DNA of 6,322 nucleotides from the NCBI GenBank assembly GCA_000434935.1, contig FR882173.1, positions 1 through 6,322 on the forward strand, in the 5' to 3' direction. Position numbers and translations under genes: made by a program. The notes under the pieces were generated by a model, which searched no databases, was not told the DNA's origin, and saw nothing but the letters and a program-made list of their open reading frames with translations. Positions within the stretch are counted from its first letter, which is position 1; each line of letters opens with the position of its first letter. Shown piece after piece: positions 1 to 5,357 of the stretch. This DNA comes from Bacteroides sp. CAG:709. Its GTDB lineage: Bacteria; Bacteroidota; Bacteroidia; Bacteroidales; UBA932.

Positions 1-76
1 GCTGCGTTTCCACGCTGCGTTTTGTAACTTATTGATAATCAATGTCTCTAAAAATGGAGCGTGGCCGCGTCCCGCC
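1..76. repeat. Left end repeat, imperfect palindrome
   Basis: The segment 5-69 is an imperfect palindrome centred on base 37. Outer arms 10-15 (CCACGC) and 59-64 (GCGTGG) pair, the TTTT at 20-23 pairs with AAAA at 51-54, and the inner ATTGAT-A-ATCAAT at 31-43 is perfect. All share the same centre. The 17 bases at 60-76 are an exact inverted copy of 6248-6264, and 5-15 is an exact inverted copy of 6311-6321. The core TGTAACTtATTGATAATCA is instead in the same orientation as its counterpart at the right end. No coding potential is visible. It may be a dispersed genomic repeat, an element terminus or a recombination site; the sequence does not decide. Confidence 0.75.
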
Positions 77-112
77 GGGGCTACTGTTGCCATGCTTGGG
101 TTCCTGTCCCGA

Positions 113-134
113 TGTTTAACAAATGTTTAACAAA
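113..134. repeat. Tandem 2 x 11-bp repeat with GTTTAAC heptamers (copy A)
   Basis: Two perfect consecutive copies of TGTTTAACAAA occupy 113-123 and 124-134. Each contains GTT-T-AAC, an odd-centred palindrome, and the copies lie one helical turn apart. Twenty bases of the block (114-133) recur identically at 4988-5007, just after the DUF1016 pseudogene. The spacing would suit a protein-binding site or a recombination-related repeat, but no function can be read from the sequence. Confidence 0.8.
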
Positions 135-157
135 AACGCACTTTCCATGGTTTGGTT

Positions 158-179
158 GGATTCGCTCCCGGTGGTCGCG
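158..179. repeat. Spacer repeat block 2 (copy A)
   Basis: A 22-base block beginning GGATTCGCTCCCG recurs at 5041-5063 with one extra G and one substitution. In both places it follows the GTTTAAC tandem by roughly 45-55 bases, so the order and orientation of the blocks is preserved between the two spacers. It contains a short GGGA/TCCC-type inverted match but is not a tRNA arm. Confidence 0.65.
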
Positions 180-230
180 CATCCCTTGCCCTGCCACGGG
201 CAATCTTACGGGTGGTGGCGGAGAAAGCTG

Positions 231-385
231 GCGTGCGTAAAAACGCCCGATTTGCGCACATCATGGTAAATTTTGGGCTTGTTGTGTGTGAAAAACGTTT
301 TAGTACGCACGAGACGGTTTTACGCATTAGGCACGGGAGCATAATTTTAGCACATTCCGTATGGGTAAACGTTTTCGACGCACGT
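231..385. repeat. Cluster of GCGTAAAA / AAACGTTTT motifs
   Basis: TGCGTAAAAACG at 234-245 is matched in inverted orientation at 315-326 (11 of 12). The perfect palindrome AAAACGTTTT lies at 292-301. The composite AAACGTTTT + 3-4 nt + CGCACG occurs twice in direct orientation, at 293-311 and 367-384. The cluster sits about 210-370 bases upstream of the lipoprotein operon. It could be a set of operator half-sites or a decayed repeat; neither can be shown here. Confidence 0.45.
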
Positions 386-433
386 CACAGAGTGTTCCCG
401 ACGGCGCCTTGACCAAAAAAGCCCGCTGTCGAT

Positions 434-458
434 ATGTACGCCTACCAGATGGCGGAAA
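434..458. repeat. Spacer repeat block 3 (copy A)
   Basis: This 25-base block starts ATGTACGCC and ends CAGATGGCGGAAA. It recurs at 5235-5259 with a single substitution (24 of 25). Here a second partial copy, GATGGCGGAAAAAT, follows at 471-484. The copy at 5235 is read through by a short ORF while this one is not, so the conservation is at the DNA level. Confidence 0.75.
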
Positions 459-597
459 TCCAGTTGACGCGATGGCGGAAAAATAGCCTAAACGACAAAG
501 ATGTGCGATTCTGACAATTGAAACGCTATTTTTCATCGGAAATCGGCCCGAAATGAATTCTCTTTGCTTTCTTTGTATGCTAACTCTATTAACAATT

Positions 598-2247
598 ATG
601 GATAAAAGAATTCTGACACATCTTGTCTTCCTGACATTGATCATCTCCTGCTCGAAAGGCAAACCTCATCAGACACCACATCCTGACCAGGGTGCGGTGG
701 TGGTGACTGCCGACTGGAGCGGGAAGAGCAGCGAGGCGGACATCCCTCTGAAGTACGTCCTGAGAATCGCTGACGTGAAACAGGAAGTGAGCGGAGAAAA
801 GAACACGTTCAAGCAGCTTCTGGACCCGGGACAATACAGTCTGGCGGTTTACAACACGCCTGAGCATATTGCCGTTGATGGCAATGTGGCTTCCATGGAC
901 AAATCATCGGAAGGAGACATTGACCCTATGCCTGGTTATCTGTTCGCCTCTGTGCAGGAAATCTCTGTCCTGGCGGACGACTCGCTCCGTGTCACGGCTC
1001 CTATGAAACAGCTTGTCCGCAGACTTGACCTCGAACTGACAGCCACGGAAGGCGACTACGGTCGTGTGCAGTCGGCAACGGCGACGCTTTCGGGAGTGGC
1101 ATCTGCAGTGGACATTGAAACAGGCGAACGTAGCGGGGCGGCAACGGTGACGGAAACCTTCACGCAGGACGGGCAGACCTTCAGTTTGTCTTTCCGGCTG
1201 CTCGGCATTGTCCCGAATGAATCCCAGACATTGGTGGTGAACATCACATACGCAGGCGGCGAAACCCAAAGAATCGAGAGTGGACTCAGCGACGCAATGA
1301 AGAGGTTCAATGATGAGGCTAAGCCGATGAAGCTCACCGGGAGCCTGCATCTTCCGCTCGAATTGGGGTCTTCTGCGGCAATCGGTGACTGGGTAGGCGG
1401 CAAGGAAGAGGATGCTCTTGCCAATGAAGTGAAGCGTTATAAGGCGGATGACCTTAAAATCGGCGATTATTTCTACTCGGACGGGACATGGAGCGATGGT
1501 GGCCTCCGCAAAATCTATTCTGACGGAAGGAAGGAAATAGCAGACCCTAAACCAGGTCCGGACAGAAGTGGGGGAAAGGTGGTTATCGGCATTGTCTTCC
1601 AGACGGATCCGTATCGTATCGGAAGGGCTGAAAAAGAGGCTCTCAGCGGCAAAGCCCATGGTCTTGTGATGGCGCTCAGGACTCCTACAGCCATTGCTCC
1701 TGTAGCATGGTGGAAGTCCCGTCTGGATGAACAGGATGAAGGACTTACGAAATGCTTGACCAAGAAGCTGCGTTACGAAGATATCAGCGGATATGGGAAC
1801 TGCAAGCATATTCGCAGTAACCGTGGCAGTTTAGATGATTATCCGGCATTCAAATCGGCTGAAGAATATGGTGTTCAGGCGCCTGCGACTACGACCGGCT
1901 GGTTCCTCCCGTCCTCAGGCCAATGGTGGGACATCCTGCAGAACTTGGGCTCTTGTCATGCTTTGGCCCAGTCAGATCAGCAAAACTCATCGGCCACTGA
2001 AGATCCTGACGCAGCTGGGTTCGTTTGGGGAAATACTGGTAATGTGGCTGCCGCTCTGAACGGATGGATGTCAGAAATTACAGCTGAGGGTAAAAGCACA
2101 TTCGACGGATCAATGATTTTCTGGTCGTCTTCGGAGTACTCGGAGGGCTTCTCGCAATGCTGGAATATAAATACTTATGGCTGGTTGAAAAGCAGTCATG
2201 CGTCGAAAAAGTTTTGGGGACATGTCCGTCCGATTCTCGCTTTTTAG
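598..2247 (+). CDS. Lipoprotein, DUF5119/FimB-like N-domain with lectin-like C-domain
   Basis: Predicted surface lipoprotein of 549 residues, probably a pilus-associated subunit of the Bacteroidales FimB/Mfa2 type. The ATG at 598 is preferred over an in-frame ATG at 553 because it puts a short signal peptide (MDKRI then a hydrophobic run) directly before the lipobox L-I-I-S-Cys18. Residues about 33-270 are a beta-rich domain resembling DUF5119/FimB-like proteins, with the landmark segment MKQLVRRLDLEL near 136-147. From about residue 285 (LKIGDYFYSDG) a second module begins. It includes GIVFQTDP (331-338), the conserved ATTTGWFLPSSGQWWD (430-445) and FWSSSEY (508-514), and ends VRPILAF (543-549). 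This module resembles DUF1566/C-type-lectin-fold domains of Bacteroidales adhesins. The next gene carries the same module and starts 32 nt downstream, so the two probably form an operon. Family placement is from memory of motifs; the adhesin role is inference. The gene is intact. Confidence 0.92.
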   Translation: MDKRILTHLVFLTLIISCSKGKPHQTPHPDQGAVVVTADWSGKSSEADIPLKYVLRIADVKQEVSGEKNTFKQLLDPGQYSLAVYNTPEHIAVDGNVASMDKSSEGDIDPMPGYLFASVQEISVLADDSLRVTAPMKQLVRRLDLELTATEGDYGRVQSATATLSGVASAVDIETGERSGAATVTETFTQDGQTFSLSFRLLGIVPNESQTLVVNITYAGGETQRIESGLSDAMKRFNDEAKPMKLTGSLHLPLELGSSAAIGDWVGGKEEDALANEVKRYKADDLKIGDYFYSDGTWSDGGLRKIYSDGRKEIADPKPGPDRSGGKVVIGIVFQTDPYRIGRAEKEALSGKAHGLVMALRTPTAIAPVAWWKSRLDEQDEGLTKCLTKKLRYEDISGYGNCKHIRSNRGSLDDYPAFKSAEEYGVQAPATTTGWFLPSSGQWWDILQNLGSCHALAQSDQQNSSATEDPDAAGFVWGNTGNVAAALNGWMSEITAEGKSTFDGSMIFWSSSEYSEGFSQCWNINTYGWLKSSHASKKFWGHVRPILAF

Positions 2248-2279
2248 GCATTTATGACAACACTTAACATTCATTGAAG

Positions 2280-3893
2280 ATGAAAGCATACAACATATTA
2301 TACAGATCATTACATTTGGCAGGACTCCTCCTTGTCATTGCGTCGTGCGGAAAGGATGTGGCCGTGATGCCAGCGGGTGCGGAAGTGGGACAATCTCTGA
2401 CAATCTCCATCATTGACAGCGGGCATGCTTCGGCCGAGGGGCCTGCTACCCGTACGGTTGAGGATGGCTATACCACCAAGTTCAGTGAGGGAGATGTGTG
2501 CGGCTTGTTTATGTTTCGAGGCGGCCAGACGGTCTATTCCAACCTGAAGCTGACCGCTGAAACGGATGCTGCTACAGGCAGGCTCGTCTGGAAGCCGGAA
2601 ACTGGGAAGAGTCTCGCCGGAGGATTGCCGGATGAAAACTACTATATCTACTATCCATATCAGTCAGACATGACCGGCAAGACTGCGGCTTCTACAGGTG
2701 CGACATTGACTGATGCTGAATTCTTTGCTCCGCTGATCGACTCGTGGCAGCCGCGGAAGGACCAGAGCGCTTATGAGGCCTATGCCGCCTCAGACCTTAT
2801 GACGGCCAATGGAAGTGTGGAGACCGGCACGGACAACAGCCTCACATTGACTTTCTCCATGGCACATCGTATGGCGTTGGCTGTAGTGGAACTGCCCGCG
2901 TTTGTTTACAGGTTTACTAATAAGCCCAGCATCCCTGACTATGTTATCTCCAGTCCGACAGAGTTTGATTCCGAGGCTTTGCCGTATCTTATTTCTGACG
3001 GGACCTGCCGCTATCTTTTCCATCCTTCTGCAGGCATGGAACTTTCCGCCTACAATGACAGTCGGCAATGTGAATTTTCGATTGAAATCAAGCCCAATCA
3101 AATTGCCGGCGGCAGTTACAGGCTGTACAAGCCTAATGGCGGAAGGGTCGTGAAACTACACACCTTGCGGGTTGGTGATTTCTTTCTGGCCGATGGCCAT
3201 CTGCTCCCGTATGATACGGATAATGAGAAGGTGCAGACTTCCAATGTCGTGGGCATTGTTTTCCAGACCAATCCGGCGCGTGTCGGGGACGCGGAAAAGA
3301 AAGTGCTCGGAGGTGAGGCGCACGCGCTTGTGATGGCTCTGAAGAATGCCGCGGTCGATGTTACTTTTTGGATTACCAGACCTGTCGAGTCATACTTGCC
3401 TGCTTGTTCCTCAAAAGCGGAGGGTTATAATGACATAAGCGGATATTGGAATAGCGAGCAGATGCGTAAAGCTTGTGGTGACTTCAGTAGTTATCCGGCG
3501 TTGAAGGCGGCTGATGAGTACAATAAGTATTATCCTGTTCCTGCGACTACGACCGGCTGGTACCTTCCTTCATCTGGCCAATGCTGGGATTTACTGCAGT
3601 ATTTAGGTGGTTGTCCGGCTCTGGCTGATCCGGCGGAGCAGACCTCTGATGCTTTAGGATATGATGAAAGATTAGGTCAAGGCGATGTCCCGGCCGCATT
3701 GAATAAATGGATGGCCAAGATTGCCGATAAGGATAAACATACATTCACATCTGATGATAATATCTGGACATCTACGTGGAGTAGATCTTCGGTCCATAAT
3801 TGGGCCATCTATGCAGGCGGTGTTTTTTGCCGCTATTTGTATTCGGCCATAGATTATGAGAGTATGATAGTGCGTCCTGTCCTGGCGTTCTAG
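2280..3893 (+). CDS. Fimbrillin-family lipoprotein with lectin-like C-domain
   Basis: Predicted lipoprotein of 537 residues. The ATG at 2280 is chosen over an in-frame TTG at 2274. The signal peptide runs to the lipobox I-A-S-Cys23 (LLLVIASCGKD). Residues about 38-280 match the Bacteroidales fimbrillin type (Mfa1-like): a TRT motif at 57-59, then YTTKFSEGDVCGLF (64-77), YYIYYPYQ (121-128) and a region typical of these subunits (FFAPLIDSWQP, ASDLMTANG). In FimA-type pilins a trypsin-like protease cleaves after an Arg in this area; R58 is a possible site, by analogy only. From about residue 296 (LRVGDFF) the C-terminal module of the upstream gene returns, with VVGIVFQTNP, ATTTGWYLPSSGQCWD (422-437) and the end VRPVLAF (531-537). 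It lies 32 nt after the upstream stop and is probably co-transcribed. The most likely role is a pilus tip or shaft adhesin; this is inferred. The gene is intact. Confidence 0.92.
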   Translation: MKAYNILYRSLHLAGLLLVIASCGKDVAVMPAGAEVGQSLTISIIDSGHASAEGPATRTVEDGYTTKFSEGDVCGLFMFRGGQTVYSNLKLTAETDAATGRLVWKPETGKSLAGGLPDENYYIYYPYQSDMTGKTAASTGATLTDAEFFAPLIDSWQPRKDQSAYEAYAASDLMTANGSVETGTDNSLTLTFSMAHRMALAVVELPAFVYRFTNKPSIPDYVISSPTEFDSEALPYLISDGTCRYLFHPSAGMELSAYNDSRQCEFSIEIKPNQIAGGSYRLYKPNGGRVVKLHTLRVGDFFLADGHLLPYDTDNEKVQTSNVVGIVFQTNPARVGDAEKKVLGGEAHALVMALKNAAVDVTFWITRPVESYLPACSSKAEGYNDISGYWNSEQMRKACGDFSSYPALKAADEYNKYYPVPATTTGWYLPSSGQCWDLLQYLGGCPALADPAEQTSDALGYDERLGQGDVPAALNKWMAKIADKDKHTFTSDDNIWTSTWSRSSVHNWAIYAGGVFCRYLYSAIDYESMIVRPVLAF

Positions 3894-4216
3894 TCTTCGC
3901 GGTTTCTGTGGAGTGACCTTAACGCTTATGCAACTCCTGGCGCGCCTCCGTCTCCTTCCGAAGTAAGCGTCTCCGCGGTTGCATATTGACGCGTTTTTAG
4001 CGGTTCCGTACTTTTGCCCATGGAAATGTCAAGAACAGACAGATGTCAAGTTCGGTTTCAGTCTCCGACATTTGCGTGACCTGTAAGCCGCTGAATAGTA
4101 ATCATTTAGCACTTTTCAGAGTTGTATATTTCTCAACTCTGAAAAGTTCTAAAGTGCTGATAAACAGTAGAATACGCGTTGTGCGTGCTGTATCGAGATG
4201 ATGTGGAATTCGCTCC
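3894..4216. other. Intergenic region after the lipoprotein operon
   Basis: About 320 bases carry no gene. They include two interleaved inverted pairs (ACGCTTA 3922-3928 with TAAGCGT 3964-3970; ATGCAAC 3928-3934 with GTTGCAT 3978-3984), a repeated CGTCTCC, a repeated ATGTCAAG, and the strong hairpin at 4108-4158. There is no T-run after any stem, so no standard intrinsic terminator for the operon is evident. Confidence 0.6.
4108..4158. other. Strong hairpin with alternative outer pairing
   Basis: ACTTTTCAGAGTTG (4111-4124) is an exact inverted match to 4134-4147, giving a 14-bp stem with a 9-nt loop. The outer AGCACTTT (4108-4115) can alternatively pair with AAAGTGCT (4151-4158), because AAAGT is duplicated on the right side. 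That gives a longer stem with a bulge of about 8 nt. No T-run follows on either strand, so it is not a textbook terminator. It lies about 60 bases before the -33 box of the next gene. Its role could be terminator-like, regulatory, or the relic of an element end. Confidence 0.6.
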
Positions 4217-4247
4217 TTTGTGTTATCGACGGTTTTTTATAAATTTG
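4217..4247 (+). promoter_or_regulatory. Bacteroidetes-type promoter of the DUF1016 gene
   Basis: A -33 box TTTG at 4217-4220 is followed after 19 nt by a perfect -7 box TAAATTTG at 4240-4247. This fits the known TTTG/N19-21/TAnnTTTG pattern of Bacteroides sigma-ABfr promoters. Transcription would start near 4254, about 20 bases before the ATG. Confidence 0.75.
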
Positions 4248-4262
4248 ATGGACAATAACCAT

Positions 4263-4269
4263 AGAAGGA
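4263..4269 (+). promoter_or_regulatory. Shine-Dalgarno-like site of the DUF1016 gene
   Basis: AGAAGGA lies 6 nt before the ATG at 4276 and fixes that start. A purine-rich Shine-Dalgarno of this quality is uncommon in Bacteroidales, where starts usually have only A/T-rich leaders. It may hint that the gene came from elsewhere. Confidence 0.5.
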
Positions 4270-4275
4270 CTACTC

Positions 4276-4988
4276 ATGAAAGGAGAAGAGAAACTATCGA
4301 CACAGTATAATGATGCGGTCAAGCAAATCAAAACCGCTATTCTGCAGAGTCAGGCGAAGGCCTTGAAGGGTGTAAACCAAGAGCAGTTGGCTTTGTATTA
4401 TGGGATCGGTCGGTTTATATCGCAGTACTCCCGTGCGGGTTTCTGGGGGAAAGATGCGATTGATACAATTAGCCGTCAACTTTCAACAGAAGTTCCAGGT
4501 CTTAGGGGATTCTCACCTCGCAACTTGCGTAATATGAGGATGTTCTACGAGGAATGGAAGTGTCTTGACACTAATTTGGCAGATGCGTCTGCTAAATTAG
4601 ATTTGGGTAACAAATCGGCAGATGAATCTGCCAATTTGGATTCATGCAAGTCATTGGCGCCGCTAGAAATAGCTGATATCCCTATTGTAGCATTTATTAG
4701 TATAGGATTCTCAAATCGCTTGTCGTCATTGAACTCAAAAAGGGCTCATTCAAGCCTGCTTATCTCGGACAATTGGCGGCTTACCTTCGAGTCCTGGATG
4801 ATGAAGAACGTATAGAAGGCGAGAATCCTTCTGTCGGAATCGTTCTCTGTAAGGATGCCGACAGGGCCTATGTCGAATATGTCCTGCAGGATTACACAAA
4901 GCCAATGGGTGTTGCGACATATAAATCCAGTCAGGAACGACTTAGGGAACTCTTGCCGGATGAAGAGGAAATCAAGAAACTGCTGTAG
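4276..4988 (+). pseudogene. DUF1016/YhcG-type PD-(D/E)XK nuclease gene, internally deleted and frameshifted
   Basis: The first part (4276 to about 4713, residues 1-146) is a DUF1016 N-terminal domain: LYYGIGRFIS, WGKDAIDTISRQL and GFSPRNLRNMRMFYEEW (78-94). A variable linker follows, then IADIPIVAFISIGFS, which normally opens the middle of the protein. The reading frame then changes. Read in the other frame from about 4701, YRILKSLVVIELKKGSF continues through YLGQLAAYLRVLDDEE, VGIVLCKDAD and DYTKPMGVATY to the stop at 4986-4988. That is the normal C-terminus, including the E-x-K of the nuclease site. The two parts total about 238 residues against roughly 330-380 in intact relatives, so about 100-140 residues are missing, including the catalytic Asp segment before the ExK. 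Left in its first frame the product ends at 4813-4815. Loss of function is a firm inference; the promoter and start site look intact. Two short independent products are possible but unlikely. Confidence 0.88.
4578..4642 (+). repeat. Imperfect in-frame repeat in the DUF1016 linker
   Basis: The 26-base unit at 4578-4603 recurs at 4617-4642 with 21 of 26 identical bases. The offset is 39 nt, so the repeat is in frame. It encodes ADASAKLD and ADESANLD. It lies in the linker between the N-terminal helical domain and the middle domain, a region known to vary in this family. Confidence 0.65.
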
Positions 4989-5007
4989 TTTAACAAATGT
5001 TTAACAA
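4988..5007. repeat. GTTTAAC tandem repeat (copy B)
   Basis: These 20 bases (GTTTAACAAATGTTTAACAA) are identical to 114-133. The block begins on the last base of the stop codon of the DUF1016 pseudogene, so this repeat abuts the gene end exactly. Its outermost bases differ slightly from copy A, so the 11-bp units are imperfect here. Confidence 0.8.
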
Positions 5008-5024
5008 GAAATAAAAAATCGGCC

Positions 5025-5282
5025 TTGTCTGGACGCTGTGGGATTCGCTCCCGGGTGGTTGCGTACCTGCTTCCGCCGGAATGGAGACTCACCCAATGCC
5101 TGTTCGGCGAGCACCTGCTCCAGGATAAGGTCAATGCCAAGGACAGGAACTTCACTCTGAACAAACTTGACGATCGTCTTGCATGGCTGGACTCAAGCAA
5201 GTCATTTCATCCGCATCTTCAAGGAAAACGCCGGATGTACGCCTTCCAGATGGCGGAAAAATTAGGCGTGGCGCGGGGCTAG
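5025..5282 (+). CDS. Doubtful short ORF, possible gene remnant
   Basis: An 85-residue open frame starting MSGRCGIRSR and ending MAEKLGVARG. I do not recognise it. Its first part runs through repeat block 2 and its last part through repeat block 3, both of which recur in the non-coding left spacer, so the ORF may be accidental. The middle, with HLLQDKVNAKDRNFTLNKLD and LAWLDSSKS, has a plausible helical protein composition and could be the tail of a lost gene. There is no clear ribosome-binding site and no promoter directly upstream. Confidence 0.25.
   Translation: MSGRCGIRSRVVAYLLPPEWRLTQCLFGEHLLQDKVNAKDRNFTLNKLDDRLAWLDSSKSFHPHLQGKRRMYAFQMAEKLGVARG
5041..5063. repeat. Spacer repeat block 2 (copy B)
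   Basis: Matches 158-179 over 22 bases with one inserted G and one substitution, in the same orientation and after the same GTTTAAC block. The bases between blocks 1 and 2 differ between the copies, so only the blocks themselves are conserved. Confidence 0.65.
5235..5259. repeat. Spacer repeat block 3 (copy B)
   Basis: Matches 434-458 at 24 of 25 bases. It is the third block in the same order as in the left spacer and closes the repeat-rich spacer about 40 bases before the esterase promoter. Confidence 0.75.
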
Positions 5283-5296
5283 TGAGGTGATTTTTC

Positions 5297-5327
5297 TTGG
5301 ATGTCTGTGTGTCTATGAATAACTTTG
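5297..5327 (+). promoter_or_regulatory. Bacteroidetes-type promoter of the esterase gene
   Basis: A -33 TTG at 5297-5299 (in CTTGG) is followed after 20 nt by a perfect -7 box TAACTTTG at 5320-5327. Transcription would start near 5334, leaving a 5' leader of about 24 bases before the ATG at 5358. The esterase therefore appears to be an independent transcription unit. Confidence 0.7.
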
Positions 5328-5357
5328 TCTGCAAATGGGTAAAAACACACAGATATT

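Larger units (their letters stand above)
77..597. other. Non-coding leader region of the lipoprotein operon
   Basis: About 520 bases precede the first lipoprotein gene and hold no convincing gene. Short ORFs on both strands have no recognisable domain and no good start context. The region contains repeat blocks at 113-134, 158-179 and 434-458. A further partial copy of the last block's end (GATGGCGGAAA) begins at 471. There is also a cluster of related GCGTAAAA/AAACGTTTT motifs at 231-385. No perfect TAnnTTTG -7 box is present on the + strand, so the operon promoter is either degenerate or outside the consensus. The bases just before the start are A/T-rich, as is usual for translation starts in this group. 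Confidence 0.6.

Noticed and set aside
113..134. Integron attC site, since GTTTAAC fits the RYYYAAC box
   Set aside because: Both copies are in direct orientation, with no paired GTTRRRY box at the right distance, no L boxes and no integron integrase.
318..349. Possible promoter TTTT, 20 nt, TAATTTTA upstream of the lipoprotein operon
   Set aside because: Both boxes deviate from the TTTG/TAnnTTTG pattern and it lies about 250 bases from the gene. A second candidate TATTTTTC at 527-534 lacks a -33 partner.
152..412. 86-residue open frame in the left spacer, with opposing short frames
   Set aside because: No domain and no ribosome-binding context were found, and it runs through DNA repeat blocks and palindromic motifs. 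It is treated as non-coding.
553..597. Earlier in-frame ATG for the first lipoprotein
   Set aside because: It would add 15 residues before an already complete lipoprotein signal peptide and move the lipobox Cys too far from the N-terminus.
904..1809. Long open frame on the minus strand (301 residues)
   Set aside because: It lies wholly antisense to the first lipoprotein gene, has no recognisable domain, is rich in Arg, His and Cys as expected of a shadow frame, and has no start signals.
598..3893. Complete diversity-generating retroelement
   Set aside because: No reverse transcriptase, accessory protein or template repeat is in the window; only the target-like fold position can be argued.
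5041..5063. tRNA T-arm-like sequence on the minus strand (an attachment-site idea)
   Set aside because: The stem is partial, the TTC of the T-loop is absent, and no anticodon or acceptor arm can be built around it.
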